A stretch of DNA of 64,000 nt from Protula sp. h YS-2021 (Eukaryota > Annelida > Polychaeta > Sabellida > Serpulidae). Made by a program: the position numbers and the translations under genes. Shown here in pieces: positions 40,736 to 55,010 of the stretch. A model generated the notes under the pieces. It had not been told where the DNA came from, did not search any database, and was given only the letters and a program-made list of their open reading frames with translations. The stretch spans positions 46,049,601 through 46,113,600 of the forward strand of contig OX457025.1 of assembly GCA_949752745.1 (NCBI GenBank). The letters run 5' to 3'. The first letter of the stretch is position 1, and each line of letters begins with the position of its first letter.

Positions 40736-43449
40736 CACTTACAGACGAAAGCATCTGACATCTACCACCAAGCCGGTGTCACTTTTAGTCACCGAGGGAA
40801 AAGAACAAATTATGCCGGATTAAATCATTTTTATACGTATTTGCTGTGCAAAAATAGTCCTCAATCAGCAGCAGTAGGTTTCTTAAAATGGTTCATGATT
40901 TGTGTGAATGATAAAATTGTGATATATGAGTAACGTTTACTTCTTTTATTTCGCAAAATGGGAATTAAGTCGCAACCACACAAATAATAACGTTTCCCAA
41001 ATTCAGAATTTGTACACAAACCCATAGTTTGTACTATTTCATAATGTAATCCTTAAAATTACCGTCATGCTCTGAGATATGTCGCGTTCTTTAGTGTGCT
41101 TAAACGTTAACTTGCATGTGGCTAGGATCTTTAAACATCAGAAGAACCCTGTATTTTTACGTCTTTTTTAGATCTGTATGTAAATACATGTTGTGTGTTC
41201 GAACCTACGTGCCCAGTGTGTCCAGGTTAGCTACTCTATCTTTTTCTGAACTTTTTTCGAGGTGGAAGGGAACATTGTCGGTTCTTCAGTTTTTTTTACA
41301 CGACACTGCTGTTGGAGTTAAACGTGTTGTAACTTCATGCTCGGAACATTGGTGTTCGAGTCTGAGGCGACGTGACTAGCACCAAAGATTGGCACTTTTA
41401 AGAGGTGAACCTGAACTTTCGTTTCAAGGTCAAGGATGATGGTAACCATGTTATTTTTGCTTTCTTAGGGAACGAGCAATTTAGATCCAATTTTGGGACA
41501 CCAGCCACTTTGTGAGGTCAAATACGGGGCAGATCTGCCTATTATTAATTTCTAATAGAACTAATTGTGCATGTTTTCCAGCGGAAACACCACATGAAGC
41601 CATTTAAGGCACTTCTTCGTAATCTGAAGACTTACCTTAATTTCTTGGTAAATCTTCGTTATTTTCTGACGCTACACCGTTTGTGTCACGTGATCTGTGT
41701 TATCTCAGACCTGGTAAAGGGAGAGGGTGATTTGATTTCATTTTCGGAATGGCGATCTGGAATTTAATTTCAAAGGTCGAAGGTCAAAGCCTATTTCTAG
41801 CTCTTGTTTAAGTATTTCTTGATTAGTTTTTTTCCACTTGTTCCTTTAGCAGTGCGTCCCAATATAACCTCCATTCTCGCTAAACGGGACATTAAGCATC
41901 AGCCATAAATTGGCGGAAATGTTGACCACAAACCAATTTAAAGAGACATATCTTTTAAGGATCCCAGAGGAACTCGATATTTTGGGATCCGCCTTAGATT
42001 AAGGAAATGGCGGCCTTTGAACACTTTAAGTTTCTAAACTGCTGCTATCACTTTTTGGTAGCCGTACAAGCATGTTGATGCTTGATTTGTGAGATGTGGG
42101 CTGGTTACAATGTCCCTTTACAGTTTTGTTTTACGCTGCTCTGTTTTCGGAGAAACATGAATGTAACTTAAAGACATATCTTTGAAGGATCCTAGTGGAA
42201 GCGTCTTAAAAGTTTGATCACAGTGTCTTTGTTTCTATTATGTATTACTACTATTTACTTACTATTTGATTATTATTTTATTAATTTTTAATTTCTTACT
42301 TATTTTTCCATGTCGCCAAATATTGGCGGAGATATTGGCGAAAAACCATTTTTATTAAAATGTAAACAAAAGCTAGGAATGAAGCTTAGCTGTCATAAAA
42401 TTTAGTTCAAATGTAGCGGGATTTAGTGCCTAGAATGCTGTTACTTTTTGGTGATTTAGCGAAATTATTGATCAAAATGTTCCTTAACGTATTTCTTCCC
42501 AAGAGATACATTTTAAAATATTGAATGAAGGAAGGGAGCACAATTGACAAAGTGGGCATTATGTTTGGGGGCGTAACAAAAAAATAGAAATTTTTGCGAG
42601 AAACCGATTTTATTTTTTGAGATCTTAACTGACGCAGGAATATGGTGTTGTTACTACCTTAACTTCTTTAAGGTATCGAACATAAGTTCCTATGTGACTA
42701 TTAACTTTGGCAATTCGCCCAAAATTGGCGAAGAAATTGGAAACAAACCCTTTTGTGTATAATAGCCTTGACTGTGACCAAGGATATACTGTCGTGAAAA
42801 TTTAGTTTACTGTTATAATTGTGTGACGTAAGTCCTGACATCACTATTCGTGACCTATTTTTTGAACATGGAACCATAGGCGTAATCCAGGGTTAGGGTT
42901 TGCGATAACTTTGATGTTTTTTGGGATATGCCTTAGATTTAGGAAATGGCGGCCTTTCATCAAATTTCAGTAGAGCTTTTTAAACTGCTGCTACCACTTT
43001 TTGGCAACCGAACAAGCCTTTTGATGCTTGCTTTGTGAGATGTGGGCTGGTTACAATGTCCCTGGACATTCTTGTTTTTACGCTGCACTGTTTACGGAGA
43101 AACATGAATGTAACTTCATGCTGTTATGCTCAAGGTGGCGTAACCTGTGTTATTTACGAGGCCTTTCAGATAAGAGCAATTTTGAGCTCGTCTTAGGATA
43201 TCAGCACGTGCGGGTTGGTAATAAGGCACAGCTTCGTGTGCTATGAAACAGTTCAGAATCTAGCACTACAGGCTGGCACTTTTTCTGTGCTGAACTTGAC
43301 CTTCATTCCAAAGTCAAAGGTCACGTTAACTGTTTCCTCGGAACTCGTTCGGAGCAGAGAGTAATCAATTCAGTCGGAACGGAATGTAATGTAGCATTTT
43401 GCTTCTTTTATTTCGCAAAATAGGAATTAAGTCGCGACCGTACCTTTAT

Positions 43450-43620
43450 TTACTCCCCCCTGTGGGGTGGGATAATCTTAAGAATACATCCACTGCGTTC
43501 TATTCCGTGCAAGGCGTAAGAGGTGGCTAATCGGAAATTCTTTCTTTAGCAAGTGCGTCCTATTATAACCACTCTAGTTTGTGGATGGGACGGTAAACAA
43601 AAAAAAACAAAAAAAAACCT
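43450..43620 (+). mobile_element. SINE-like element in unit A3 (same internal deletion)
   Basis: Shares the deletion of the 40,556 copy, which shows the array amplified after this deletion. Confidence 0.65.
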
Positions 43621-46336
43621 TCACTTACAGACGAAAGCATCTGACATCTACCACCAAGCCGGTGTAACTTTTAGTCACCGCGGGAAAAGAACAAATTATG
43701 CCGGATTAAATCATTTTTATACGTATTTGCTGTGCAAAAATAGTCCTCAATCAGCAGCAGTAGGTTTCTTAAAATGGTTCATGATTTATGTGAATGATAA
43801 AATTGTAATATATGAGTAACGTTTACTTCTTTTATTTCGCAAAATGGGAATTAAGTCGCAACCACAAAAAAAATAACGTTTCCCAAATTCAGAATTTGTA
43901 CACAAACCCACAGTTTCTACTATTTCATAATGTAATCCTTAAAATTACCGTCATGCTCTGAGATATGTCGCGTTCTTTAGTGTGCTTAAACGTTAACTTG
44001 CATGTGGCTAGGATCTTTAAACATCAGAAGAACCCTGTATTTTTACGTCTTTTTTAGATCTGTATGTAAATATATGTTGTGTGTTCGAACCTACGTGCCC
44101 AGTATGTCCAGGTTAGCTTCTCTATCTTTTTCTAAACTTTTTTCGAGGTGGAAGGGAACATTGTCGGTTCTTCAGTTTTTTTTTACACGACACTGCTGTT
44201 GGAGTTAAACGAGTTGTAACTTCATGCTCGGAACATTGGTGTTCGAGTCTGAGGCGACGTGACTAGCACCAAAGATTGGCACTTTTAAGAGGTGAACTTG
44301 AACTTTCGTTTCAAGGTCAAGGATGATGGTAACCGTGTTATTTTTGCTTTCTTAGGGAAAGAGCAATTTTGATCCAATTTTGGGACACCAGCCACTTTGT
44401 GAGGTCAAATACGGGGCAGATCTGCCTATTATTAATTTCTAATAGAACTAATTGTGCATGTTTTCCAGCGGAAACACCACATGAAGCCATTTAAGGCACT
44501 TCTTCGTAATCTGAAGACTTACCTTCATTTCTTGGTAAATCTTCGTTATTTTCTGACGCTACACCGTTTGTGTTACGTGATCTGTGTTATCTCAGACCTG
44601 GTAAAGGGAGAGAGTGATTTGATTTCATTTTCGGAATGGCGATCTGGAATTTAATTTCAAAGGTCGAAGGTCAAAGCCTATTTCTAGCTCTTGTTTAAGT
44701 ATTTCTTGATTAGTTTTTTTCCACTTGTTCCTCTAGCAGTGCGTCCCAATATAACCTCCATTCTCGCTAAACGGGACATTAAGCATCAGCCATAAATTGG
44801 CGGAAATGTTGACCACAAACCAATTTAAAGAGACATATCTTTTAAGGATCCCAGAGAAATTCGATATTTTGGGATCCGCCTTAGATTAAGGAAATGGCGG
44901 CCTTTGAACACTTTAAGTTTCTAAACTGCTGCTATCACTTTTTGGCAGCCGTACAAGCATTTTGATGCTTGATTTGTGAGATGTGGGCTGGTTACAATGT
45001 CCCTTTACAGTTTTGTTTTACGCTGCTCTGTTTTCGGAGAAACATGAATGTAACTTAAAGACATATCTTTGAAGGATCCTAGTGGAAGCGTCTTAAAAGT
45101 TTGATCACAGTGTCTTTGTTTCTATTATGTATTACTACTATTTGCTTACTATTTGATTATTATTTTATTAATTTTTAATTTCTTACTTATTTTTCCATGT
45201 AGCCAAATATTGGCGGAGATATTGGCGAAAAACCATTTTTATTAAAATGTAAACAAAAGCTAGGAATGAAGCTTAGCTGTCATAAAATTTAGTTCAAATG
45301 TAGCGGGATTTAGTGCCTAGAATGCTGTTACTTTTTGGTGATTTAGCGAAATTATTGATCAAAATGTTCCTTAACGTATTTCTTCCCAAGAGATACATTT
45401 TAAAATATTGAATGAAGGAAGGGAGCACAATTGACAAAGTGGGCATTATGTTGGGGGGCGTAACAAAAAAATAGAAATTTTTGCGAGAAACCGATTTTAT
45501 TTTTTGAGATCTTAACTGACGCAGGAATATGGTGTTGTTACTACCTTAACTTCTTTAAGGTATCGAACATAAGTTCCTATGTGACTATTAACTTTGGCAA
45601 TTCGCCCAAAATTGGCGAAGAAATTGGAAACAAATCCTTTTGTGTATAATAGCCTTGACTGTGACCAAGGATATACTGTCTTGAAAATTTAGTTTACTGT
45701 TATAATTGTATGACGTAAGTTCTGACATCACTATTCTTGACCTATTTTTTGAACATGGAACCATAGGCGTAATCCAGGGTTAGGATTTGCGATAACTTTG
45801 ATGTTTTTTGGGATATGCCTTAGATTTAGGAAATGGCGGCCTTTCATCAAATTTCAGTAAAGCTTTTTAAACTGCTGGTACCACTTTTTGGCAACCGAAC
45901 AAGCCGTTTGATGCTTGCTTTGTGAGATGTGGGCTGGTTACAATGTCCCTGGACATTCTTGTTTTTACGCTGCAATGTTTACGGAGAAACATGAATGTAA
46001 CTTCATGCTGTTATGCTCAAGGTGGCGTAACCTGTGTTATTTACGAGGCCTTTCAGATAAGAGCAATTTTGAGCTCGTCTTAGGATATCAGCACGTGCGA
46101 GTTGGTAATAAGGCACAGCTTCGTGTGCTATGAAACAGTTCAGAATCTAGCACTACAGGCTGGCACTTTTTCTGTGCTGAACTTGACCTTCATTCCAAAG
46201 TCAACGGTCACGTTAACTGTTTCCTCGGAACTCGTTCAGAGCAGAGAGTAATCAATTCAGTCGGAACGGGATGTAATGTAGCATTTTGCTTCTTTTACTT
46301 CGCAAAATAGGAATTAAGTCGCGACCGTACCTTCAT

Positions 46337-46850
46337 TTACTCCCCATGCGGGGTGGGGGAATCTTAAGAATACATCCACTGCGTTCTATTCCGTGCAAGG
46401 CGTAAGAGGTGGCTAATCGGAATTTCTTTCTAACTCTACTTTTAACTATTTCCTCATTCTTCATTCTTTTTTTCCCACTTGTTTCTTTAGCGAGTGCGTC
46501 CTATTATAACCATTCTAGTTTTGTGGATGGGACGGTAAACAAAAAAACAAAAACAAACAAACCTTCACTTACAGACGAAAGCATCTGACATCTACCACCA
46601 AGCCGGTGTCACTTTTAGTCACCGAGGGAAAAGAACAAATTATGCCGGATTAAATCATTTTTTCCCACTAGTTTCTTTAGCAGGTGTGTCCTATTATAAC
46701 CATTCTAGTTTTGTGGATGGGACGGTAAACAAAAAAAAAAAAAACAAACAAACCTTCACTTACAGACGAAAGCATCTGACATCTACCACCAAGCCGGTGT
46801 CACTTTTAGTCATCGAGGGAAAAGAACAAATTATGCCGGATTAAATCATT
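46337..46850 (+). mobile_element. SINE-like element in unit A4 with a ~184-base tail duplication
   Basis: The tail with TATTATAACCATTCTAGTTT, GGGACGGTAAAC and the following TTCACTTACAGACG sequence occurs twice (about 46,470-46,655 and 46,656-46,850). Confidence 0.65.
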
Positions 46851-49089
46851 TTTATACGTATTTGCTGTGCAAAAATAGTCCTCAATCAGCAGCAGTAGGT
46901 TTCTTAAAATGGTTCATGATTTGTGTGAATGATAAAATTGTAATATATGAGTAACGTTTACTTCTTTTATTTCGCAAAATGGGAATTAAGTCGCAACCAC
47001 ACAAAAAATAACGTTTCCCAAATTCAGAATTTGTACACAAACCCACAGTTTCTACTATTTCATAATGTAATCCTTAAAATTACAGTCATGCTCTGAGATA
47101 TGTCGCGTTCTTTAGTGTGCTTAAACGTTAACTTGCATGTGGCTAGGATCTTTAAACATCAGAAGAACCCTGTATTTTTACGTCTTTTTTAGATCTGTAT
47201 GTAAATACATGTTGTGTGTTCGAACCTACGTGCCCAGTGTGTCCGGGTTAGCTTCTCTATCTTTTTCTGAACTATTTTTTCGAGGTGGAAGGGAACATTG
47301 TCGGTTCTTCAGTTTTTTTTACACGACACTGCTGTTGGAGTTAAACGAGTTGTAACTTCATGCTCGGAACATTGGTGTTCGAGTCTGAGGTGACGTGACC
47401 ACAATCTAGCACCAAAAATCGGCACTTTTAAGAGGTGAACTTGAACTTTCGTTTCAAGGTCAAGGATGATGGTAACCGTGTTATTTTTGACTTTCTTAGG
47501 GAAAGAGCAATTTTGAGCAAGAGAAAGCATAAATCGCGCCTTAAATTTACATGACGATGCCACATTTCCGTTGGAAACGAAATATTTTGATTGTGGGTGT
47601 CTGTTACTTTCCAAAAGGCTTGACACCTTTCGACAAAAGCTTTTCAAAATCTGTTCATATATGAAGCTGATGCCATGGTGCTCTCCATGTGAATGTGAAT
47701 TGTTATTAAGCAGTTTTTCTACTCTCATCATAATGCACATTAGCATATTAAGAAAACTAATGTTAAACGAGTTGTAACTTCATGCTCGGAACATTGGTGT
47801 TCGAGTCTGAGGTGACGTGAGCACAATCTAGCACCAAAGATTGGCACTTTTAAGAGGTGAACTTGAACTTCCGTTTCAAGGTCAAGGATGATTGTAACCG
47901 TGTTATTTTTGACTTTCTTAGGGAAAGAGCAATTTTGATCCAATTTTGGGACACCAGCCACTTTGTGAGGTCAAATACGGGGCAGATCCGCGTATTATTA
48001 ATTTCTAATAGAACTAATTGTGCATGTTTTCCAGCGGAAACACCACATGAAGCCATTTAAGGCACTTCTTTGTAATCTGAAGACTTACCTTCATTTCTTG
48101 GTAAATCTTCGTTATTTTCTGACGCTACACCATTTGTGTCACGTGATCTGTGTTATCTCAGACCTGGTAAAGGGAGAGAGTGATTTGATTTCATTTTCGG
48201 AATGGCGATCTGGAATTTAATTTCAAAGGTCGAAGGTCACATAGCCTATTTCTAGCTCTTGTTTTACTATTTCTTGATTAGCTTTTTTTCCACTTGTTCC
48301 TTTAGCAGTGCGTCCCAATATAATCTCCATTCTCGCAAAACGGGACATTAAGCATCAGCCATAAATTGGCGGAAATGTTGACCACAAACCAATTTAAAGA
48401 GACATGTCTTCTCAGGATCCTGGAGAAATTCGATATTTTGGGATCCGCCTTAGATTAAGAAAATGGCGGCCTTTCAACAAATTTATGAAGCTTAGCTGTC
48501 ATAAAATTTTTTTCAAATGTAGCGAGGTTTAGTGCCTAAGATGCTCTTAATTTTTGGTCCTTAGCGTAATTATTGATCAAAATAAAATGGTCTAAATCGT
48601 ATTTCTTCCCACGAGATACATTTTAAAATACTGAAGGGACGGAGCACAATTGATCACGTCGGAATTATGTTTGGGGCGTGACAAAAAAAATAATAGAAAT
48701 TTTGGCGAGAAACCAATTTTATTTTTCTTAAGATCTTAACTGACGCAGGAATATGGTCTTGTTACTATCTTAACTTTTCCTTTAAGATATCGGACATAAG
48801 TTCCTATGTGACTATTAACTGTTTGGCAATTCGCCCAAAATTGGCGAAGATATTGGAGACAAACCCTTTTTGTGTATAATAGCCTTGAATGTGACCAAAG
48901 ATATACTGTCTTGAAAATTTAGTTTACTGTTATAATTGTATGACGTAAGTCCTGACATTAGTATTCGTGACCTTTTATATTGACTATGGAACCGTAGGCG
49001 CAATCCAGGGTTTGGGTTTGCGAGAAATTTGATGTTTTTTAGGATACGAGTTAGGTTTAGGAAATGGCGGCCTTTCATCAATACTAGAC

Positions 49090-50470
49090 GTGATTATCAG
49101 TTGAGCTATGTAACTAGAACAGTTTTGTGCACTTTTCTTTAAGTGATGGCCAATAATTCAATACTTGATTTCAGACCTACATCCTACTTAAACCAGTGGC
49201 ATGGGCGTCGCCTTTCAGCTGGTATCGGTGATTGTGACAACGGCATAGTCGCAATCATTGGTATTAGTGAGGTAAGCCGCCAACTGTTGGTGTAAGAAGA
49301 ATGTAGTGCAGGGATTTAAGTTTTTTATGCGTTGTCCACCATAATGGTGTTTCGCACTAAGCATGGGTAACAGTTTAGCTTTGTAAGTGGTACAGTTCTT
49401 GTGCACTTTTCCGCAAGTGATGGCCAAAAAATCGGTACTTGATTCCAGACCTGCATCCTACTGAAACCAGTGACGTTGGCGTCGCCGTTCAGCTAGTATC
49501 GGTGATTGTGACAACGGCATAGTTGCAATCATCAGTATTAGCGAGGTAAGCCGTCAACTGTTGGTGTAAGAAGATGTAGTGCAGGGATTTAAGTTTTTTA
49601 TGCGTTGTCCACCATAATGGTGTTTCGCACTAAGCATGGGTAACAGTTTAGCTTTATAAGTGGTACAGTTCTTGTGCACTTTTCCGCAAGTGATGGCCAA
49701 AAAATCAATACTTGATTCCAGACCTGCATCCTACTAAAACCAGTGACGTTGGCGTCGCCGTTCAGCTAGTATCGGTGATTGTGACAACGGGATAGTTGCA
49801 ATCATCAGTATTAGCGAGGTAAGCCGTCAACTGTTGGTGTTAGAAGAATGCAGTGCATTGATTAAGTATGGATCTATGTTGCCCACCATAATGGTGTTTC
49901 GTACAAGGCGTAAGTATCAGTTTAGCTTCATAACTGGTACAGTTTTTGTGGGCTTTTCCTTAAATGATGGCCATTAAATCGAAACTTGTTTCCAGACCTG
50001 CATCCTACTGGAACCAGTGGCGTTGGCGTCGCCGTTCAGCTGGTATCGATGATTGTGACAACGGCATAGGTGCAATCATCGGTATTAGCGGGGTAAGCCG
50101 TCAACTCTTGGTGTTGGAAGAATGCAGTGCAATGATTAAGTATGGTGCTATGTTGCTCACCATAATGGTGTTTCGCACGAGGCGTAAGTATCAGTTTAGC
50201 TTCATAACTGGTACAGTTTTTGTGCGCTTTTCTTCAAGTGATGGCCAATAAATCAATACTTGTTTCCAGACCTGCATCCTACTGAAACCAGTGGCGTTGG
50301 CGTCGCCGTTTAGCTAGTATGGATGATTGTGACAACGGCATAGTCGCAATCTTCGGTATTAGCGCGGTAAGCTGTCAACTGTTGGTGTTGGAAGAATGCG
50401 GTGCAGGGATTTAAGTATTGTTATCTGTTGCCACCTTAACGGTGTTTTGCACTAAATTTGGGTATCAGCT
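49090..50470. repeat. Five 274-base sub-repeats (unit B1)
   Basis: Each copy has (T/C)TTGATT(C/T)CAG, a 97-base segment, GGTAAGC(C/T), then CACCATAATGGTGTTTCGCA. The 97-base segments lie at 49,175-49,271, 49,449-49,545, 49,722-49,818, 49,996-50,092 and 50,270-50,366. Confidence 0.9.
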
Positions 50471-52229
50471 TAGCGGTATAACTGGTACAGTCTTTTGGAT
50501 CCTAACAATATGATGCGAATTGCTGAGGGATGTAATCCAACCTAACGAAATGAGATACTTTGATTGTACGCCTGCGAGGGACATAGTCAGTTTCAGTAAG
50601 TCAGATTCACTGACCTACTTGTTTTATCCCTGGATAAACGGGACAAGCATAAATCGCTCCTTAAATTTACATGACAATGCCACATTTCCATTGGAAACGA
50701 ATTATTTTGTTTGTGGGTGTCTGTTACTTTCCAAAAGGCTTGACACCTTTCGACAAAAGCTTTTCAAAATCTGTTCATATATGAAGCTGATGCCATGATG
50801 CTCTCCATGTGAATGTGAATTGTTATTAAGCAGTTTTTCTACTCTCATCATAATGCACATTAGCATATTAAGAAAACTAATGTTAAACGAGTTGTAACTT
50901 CATGCTCGGAACATTGGTGTTCGAGTCTGAGGTGACGTGAGCACAATCTAGCACCAAAGATTGGCACTTTTAAGAGGTGAACTTGAACTTTCGTTTCAAG
51001 GTCAAGGATGATGGTAACCGTGTTATTTTTGACTTTCTTAGGGAAAGAGCAATTTTGATCCAATTTTGGGACACCAGCCACTTTGTGAGGTCAAATACGG
51101 GGCAGATCCGCGTATTATTAATTTCTAATAGAACTAATTGTGCATGTTTTCTAGCTGAAACACCACATGAAGCCATTTAAGGCACTTCTTCGTAATCTGA
51201 AGACTTACCTTCATTTCTTGGTAAATCTGCGTTATTTTCTGACGCTACACCGTTTGTGTCACGTGATCTGTGTTATCTCAGACCTGGCAAAGGGAGAGAG
51301 TGATTTGATTTCATTTTCGGAATGGCGATCTGGAATTTAATTTCAAAGGCCGAAGGTCATATAGCCTATTTCTAGCTCTTGTTTTACTATTTCCTGATTA
51401 GTGTTTTTCCACTTGTTCCTTTAGCAGTGCGTCCCAATATAACCTCCATTCTCGCTAAACGGGACATTAAGCATCAGCCATAAATTGGCGCAAATGTTGA
51501 CCACAAACCAATTTAAAGAGACATATCTTTTAAGGATCCTAGAGAAATTCGATATTTTGGGATCCGCCTTAGATTAAGAAAATGGCGGCCTTTCAACAAA
51601 TTTAAGAACAAAAGCCAGGAATGAAGCTTAGCTGTCATAAAATTTATTTCAAATGTAGCGAGGTTTAGTGTCTAAGATGCTGTTACTTTTTGGTGCTTAG
51701 CGTAATTATTGATCAAAATAAAATGGTCTAAATCGTATTTCTTCCCACGAGATACATTTTAAAATATTGAAGAGAGGGAGCACAATTGATCAAGTCGGAA
51801 TTATGTTTGGGGGCGTAACCAAAAAAAATAATAGAAATTTGGCGAGAAACCAATTTTATTTTTCTTAAGATCTTAACTGACGCAGGAATATGGTCTTGTT
51901 ACTATCTTAACTTTTCCTTTAAGATATCGGACATAAGTTCCTATGTGACTATTAACTGTTTGGCAATTCGCCCAAAATTGGCGAAGATATTGGAGACAAA
52001 CCCTTTTTGTGTATAATAGCCTTGAATGTGACCAAAGATATACTGTCTTGAAAATTTAGTTTACTGTTATAATTGTATGACGTAAGTCCTGACATTAGTA
52101 TTCGTGACCTTTTATATTGACTATGGAACCGTAGGCGCAATCCAGGGTTTGGGTTTGCGAGAAATTTGATGTTCCTTAGGATATGCCTTAGGTTTAGGAA
52201 ATGGCGGCCTTTCATCAATACTAGACGTG

Positions 52230-52845
52230 ATTATCAGTTGAGCTGTATAACTAGTACAGTTTTTGTGCACTTTTCTTTAAGTGATGGCCAATAATTCAAT
52301 ACTTGATTTCAGACCTACATCCTACTTAAACCAGTGGCATTGGCGTCGCCTTTCAGCTGGTATCGGTGATTGTGACAACGGCAGTCGCAATCATTGGTAT
52401 TAGTGAGGTAAGCCGCCAACTGTTGGTGTAAGAAGAATGTAGTGCAGGGATTTAAGTTTTTTATGCGTTGTCCACCATAATGGTGTTTCGCACTAAGCAT
52501 GGGTAACAGTTTAGCTTTGTAAGTGGTACAGTTCTTGTGCACTTTTCCGCAAGTGATGGCCAAAAAATCAGTACTTGATTCCAGACCTGCATCCTACTGA
52601 AACCAGTGACGTTGGCGTCGCCGTTCAGCTAGTATCGGTGATTGTGACAACGGGATAGTTGCAATCATCAGTATTAGCGAGGTAAGTCGTCAACTGTTGG
52701 TGTAAGAAGAATGTAGTGCAGGGATTAAAGTTTTTTATGCGTTGTCCACCATAATGGTGTTTCGCACTAAGCATGGGTAACAGTTTAGCTTTATAAGTGG
52801 TACAGTTCTTGTGCACTTTTCCGCAAGTGATGGCCAAAAAATCAT
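52230..52845. repeat. Two 274-base sub-repeats (unit B2)
   Basis: Exon-like segments start at 52,313 (95 bases, 2-base deletion) and 52,586. The second copy joins directly to the next unit. Confidence 0.9.
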
Positions 52846-54199
52846 AATGCAGATTAGCATATTAAGAAAACTAATGTTAAACGAGTTGTAACTTCATGCT
52901 CGGAACATTGGTGTTCGAGTCTGAGGTGACGTGAGCACAATCTAGCACCAAAGATTGGCACTTTTAAGAGGTGAACTTGAACTTTCGTTTCAAGGTCAAG
53001 GATGATGGTAACCGTGTTATTTTTGACTTTCTTAGGGAAAGAGCAATTTTGATCCAATTTTGGGACACCAGCCACTTTGTGAGGTCAAATACGGGGCAGA
53101 TCCGCGTATTATTAATTTCTAATAGAACTAATTGTGCATGTTTTCTAGCTGAAACACCACATGAAGCCATTTAAGGCACTTCTTCGTAATCTGAAGACTT
53201 ACCTTCATTTCTTGGTAAATCTTCGTTATTTTCTGACGCTACACCGTTTGTGTCACGTGATCTGTGTTATCTCAGACCTGGCAAAGGGAGAGTGATTTGA
53301 TTTCATTTTCGGAATGGCGATCTGGAATTTAATTTCAAAGGTCGAAGGTCACACAACCTATTTCTAGCTCTTGTTTTACTATTTCTTGATTAGTGTTTTT
53401 CCACTTGTTCCTTTAGCAGTGCGTCCCAATATAACCTCCATTCTCGCTAAACGGGACATTAAGCATCAGCCATAAATTGGCGCAAATGTTGACCACAAAC
53501 CAATTTAAAGAGACATATCTTTTAAGGATCCTAGAGAAATTCGATATTTTGGGATCCGCCTTAGATTAAGAAAATGGCGGCCTTTCAACAAATTTAAGAA
53601 CAAAAGCCAGGAATGAAGCTTAGCTGTCATAAAATTTATTTCAAATGTAGCGAGGTTTAGTGTCTAAGATGCTGTTACTTTTTGGTGCTTAGCGTAATTA
53701 TTGATCAAAATAAAATGGTCTTAAACGTATTTCTTCCCACGAGATACATTTTAAAATATTGAAGAGAGGGAGCACAATTGATCAAGTCGGAATTATGTTT
53801 GGGGGCGTAACAAAAAAAATAATAGAAATTTTGGCGAGAAACCAATTTTATTTTTCTTAAGATCTTAACTGACGCAGGAATATGGTCTTGTTACTATCTT
53901 AACTTTTCCTTTAAGATATCGGACATAAGTTCCTGTGTGACTATTAACTGTTTGGCAATTCGCCCAAAATTGGCGAAGATATTGAATGTGACCAAAGATA
54001 TACTGTCTTGAAAATTTTGTTTACTGTTATAATTGTATGACGTAAGTCCTGACATTAGTATTCGTGACCTTTTATATTGACTATGGAACCGTAGGCGCAA
54101 TCCAGGGTTTGGGTTTGCGAGAAATTTGATGTTTCTTAGGATATGCCTTAGGTTTAGGAAATGGCGGCCTTTCATCAATACTAGACGTGATTATCAGTT

Positions 54200-55010
54200 G
54201 AGCTGTATAACTAGTACAGTTTTTGTGCACTTTTCTTTAAGTGATGGCCAATAATTCAATACTTGATTTCAGACCTACATTCTACTTAAACCAGTGACGT
54301 TGGCGTCGCCGTTCAGCTGGTATCGGTGATTGTGACAACGGCATAGTCGCAATCATTGGTATTAGTGAGGTAAGCCGTCAACTGTTGGTGTAAGAAGAAT
54401 GTAGTGCAGGGATTTAAGTTTTTTATGCGTTGTCCACCATAATGGTGTTTCGCACTAAGCATGGGTAACAGTTTAGCTTTGTAAGTGGTACAGTTCTTGT
54501 GCACTTTTCCGCAAGTGATGGCCAAAAAATCAATACTTGATTCCAGACCTGCATCCTACTGAAACCAGTGACGTTGGCGTCGCCGTTCAGCTAGTATCGG
54601 TGATTGTGACAACGGCATAGTTGCAATCATCAGTATTAGCGGGGTAAGCCGTCAACTCTTGGTGTTGGAAGAATGCAGTGCATTGATTAAGTATGGTTCT
54701 ATGTTGCTCACCATAATGGTGTTTCGCACGAGGCGTAAGTATCAGTTTAGCTTCATAACTGGTACAGTTTTTGTGCGCTTTTCTTCAAGTGATGGCCAAT
54801 AAATCAATACTTGTTTCCAGACCTGCATCCTACTGAAACCAGTGGCGTTGGCGTCGCCGTTTAGCTAGTATGGATGATTGTGACAACGCAATAGTCGCAA
54901 TCTTCGGTATTAGCGCGGTCAGCTGTCAACTGTTGGTGTTGGAAGAATGCGGTGCAGGGATTTAAGTATTGTTATCTGTTGCCACCTTAACGGTGTTTTG
55001 TACTAAACTT
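54200..55010. repeat. Three 274-base sub-repeats (unit B3)
   Basis: Exon-like segments at 54,273-54,369, 54,547-54,643 and 54,821-54,917; the last has GTCAGC instead of GTAAGC. Confidence 0.9.

Larger units (their letters stand above)
35547..47516. repeat. Tandem array A: ~2.9-kb units
   Basis: It begins after a TTTTTAGCC hairpin-like head. Homologous points (AAGTCGCAACCACA) lie at about 35,745, 38,093, 40,965, 43,855 and 46,990, so units are about 2.3, 2.87, 2.89 and 3.14 kb plus a partial unit. Each full unit holds the same order of modules: TTGCATGTGGCTAGG, a CCAG-to-GTAAAT cassette, a SINE tail, CGCCAAATATTGGCG, a NAATTCGCCCAAAATTGGCG module, GACCTTCATTCCAAAGTCAA and a SINE. Short conserved frames exist on both strands but carry stops and frameshifts between units. 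I see no gene. Confidence 0.85.
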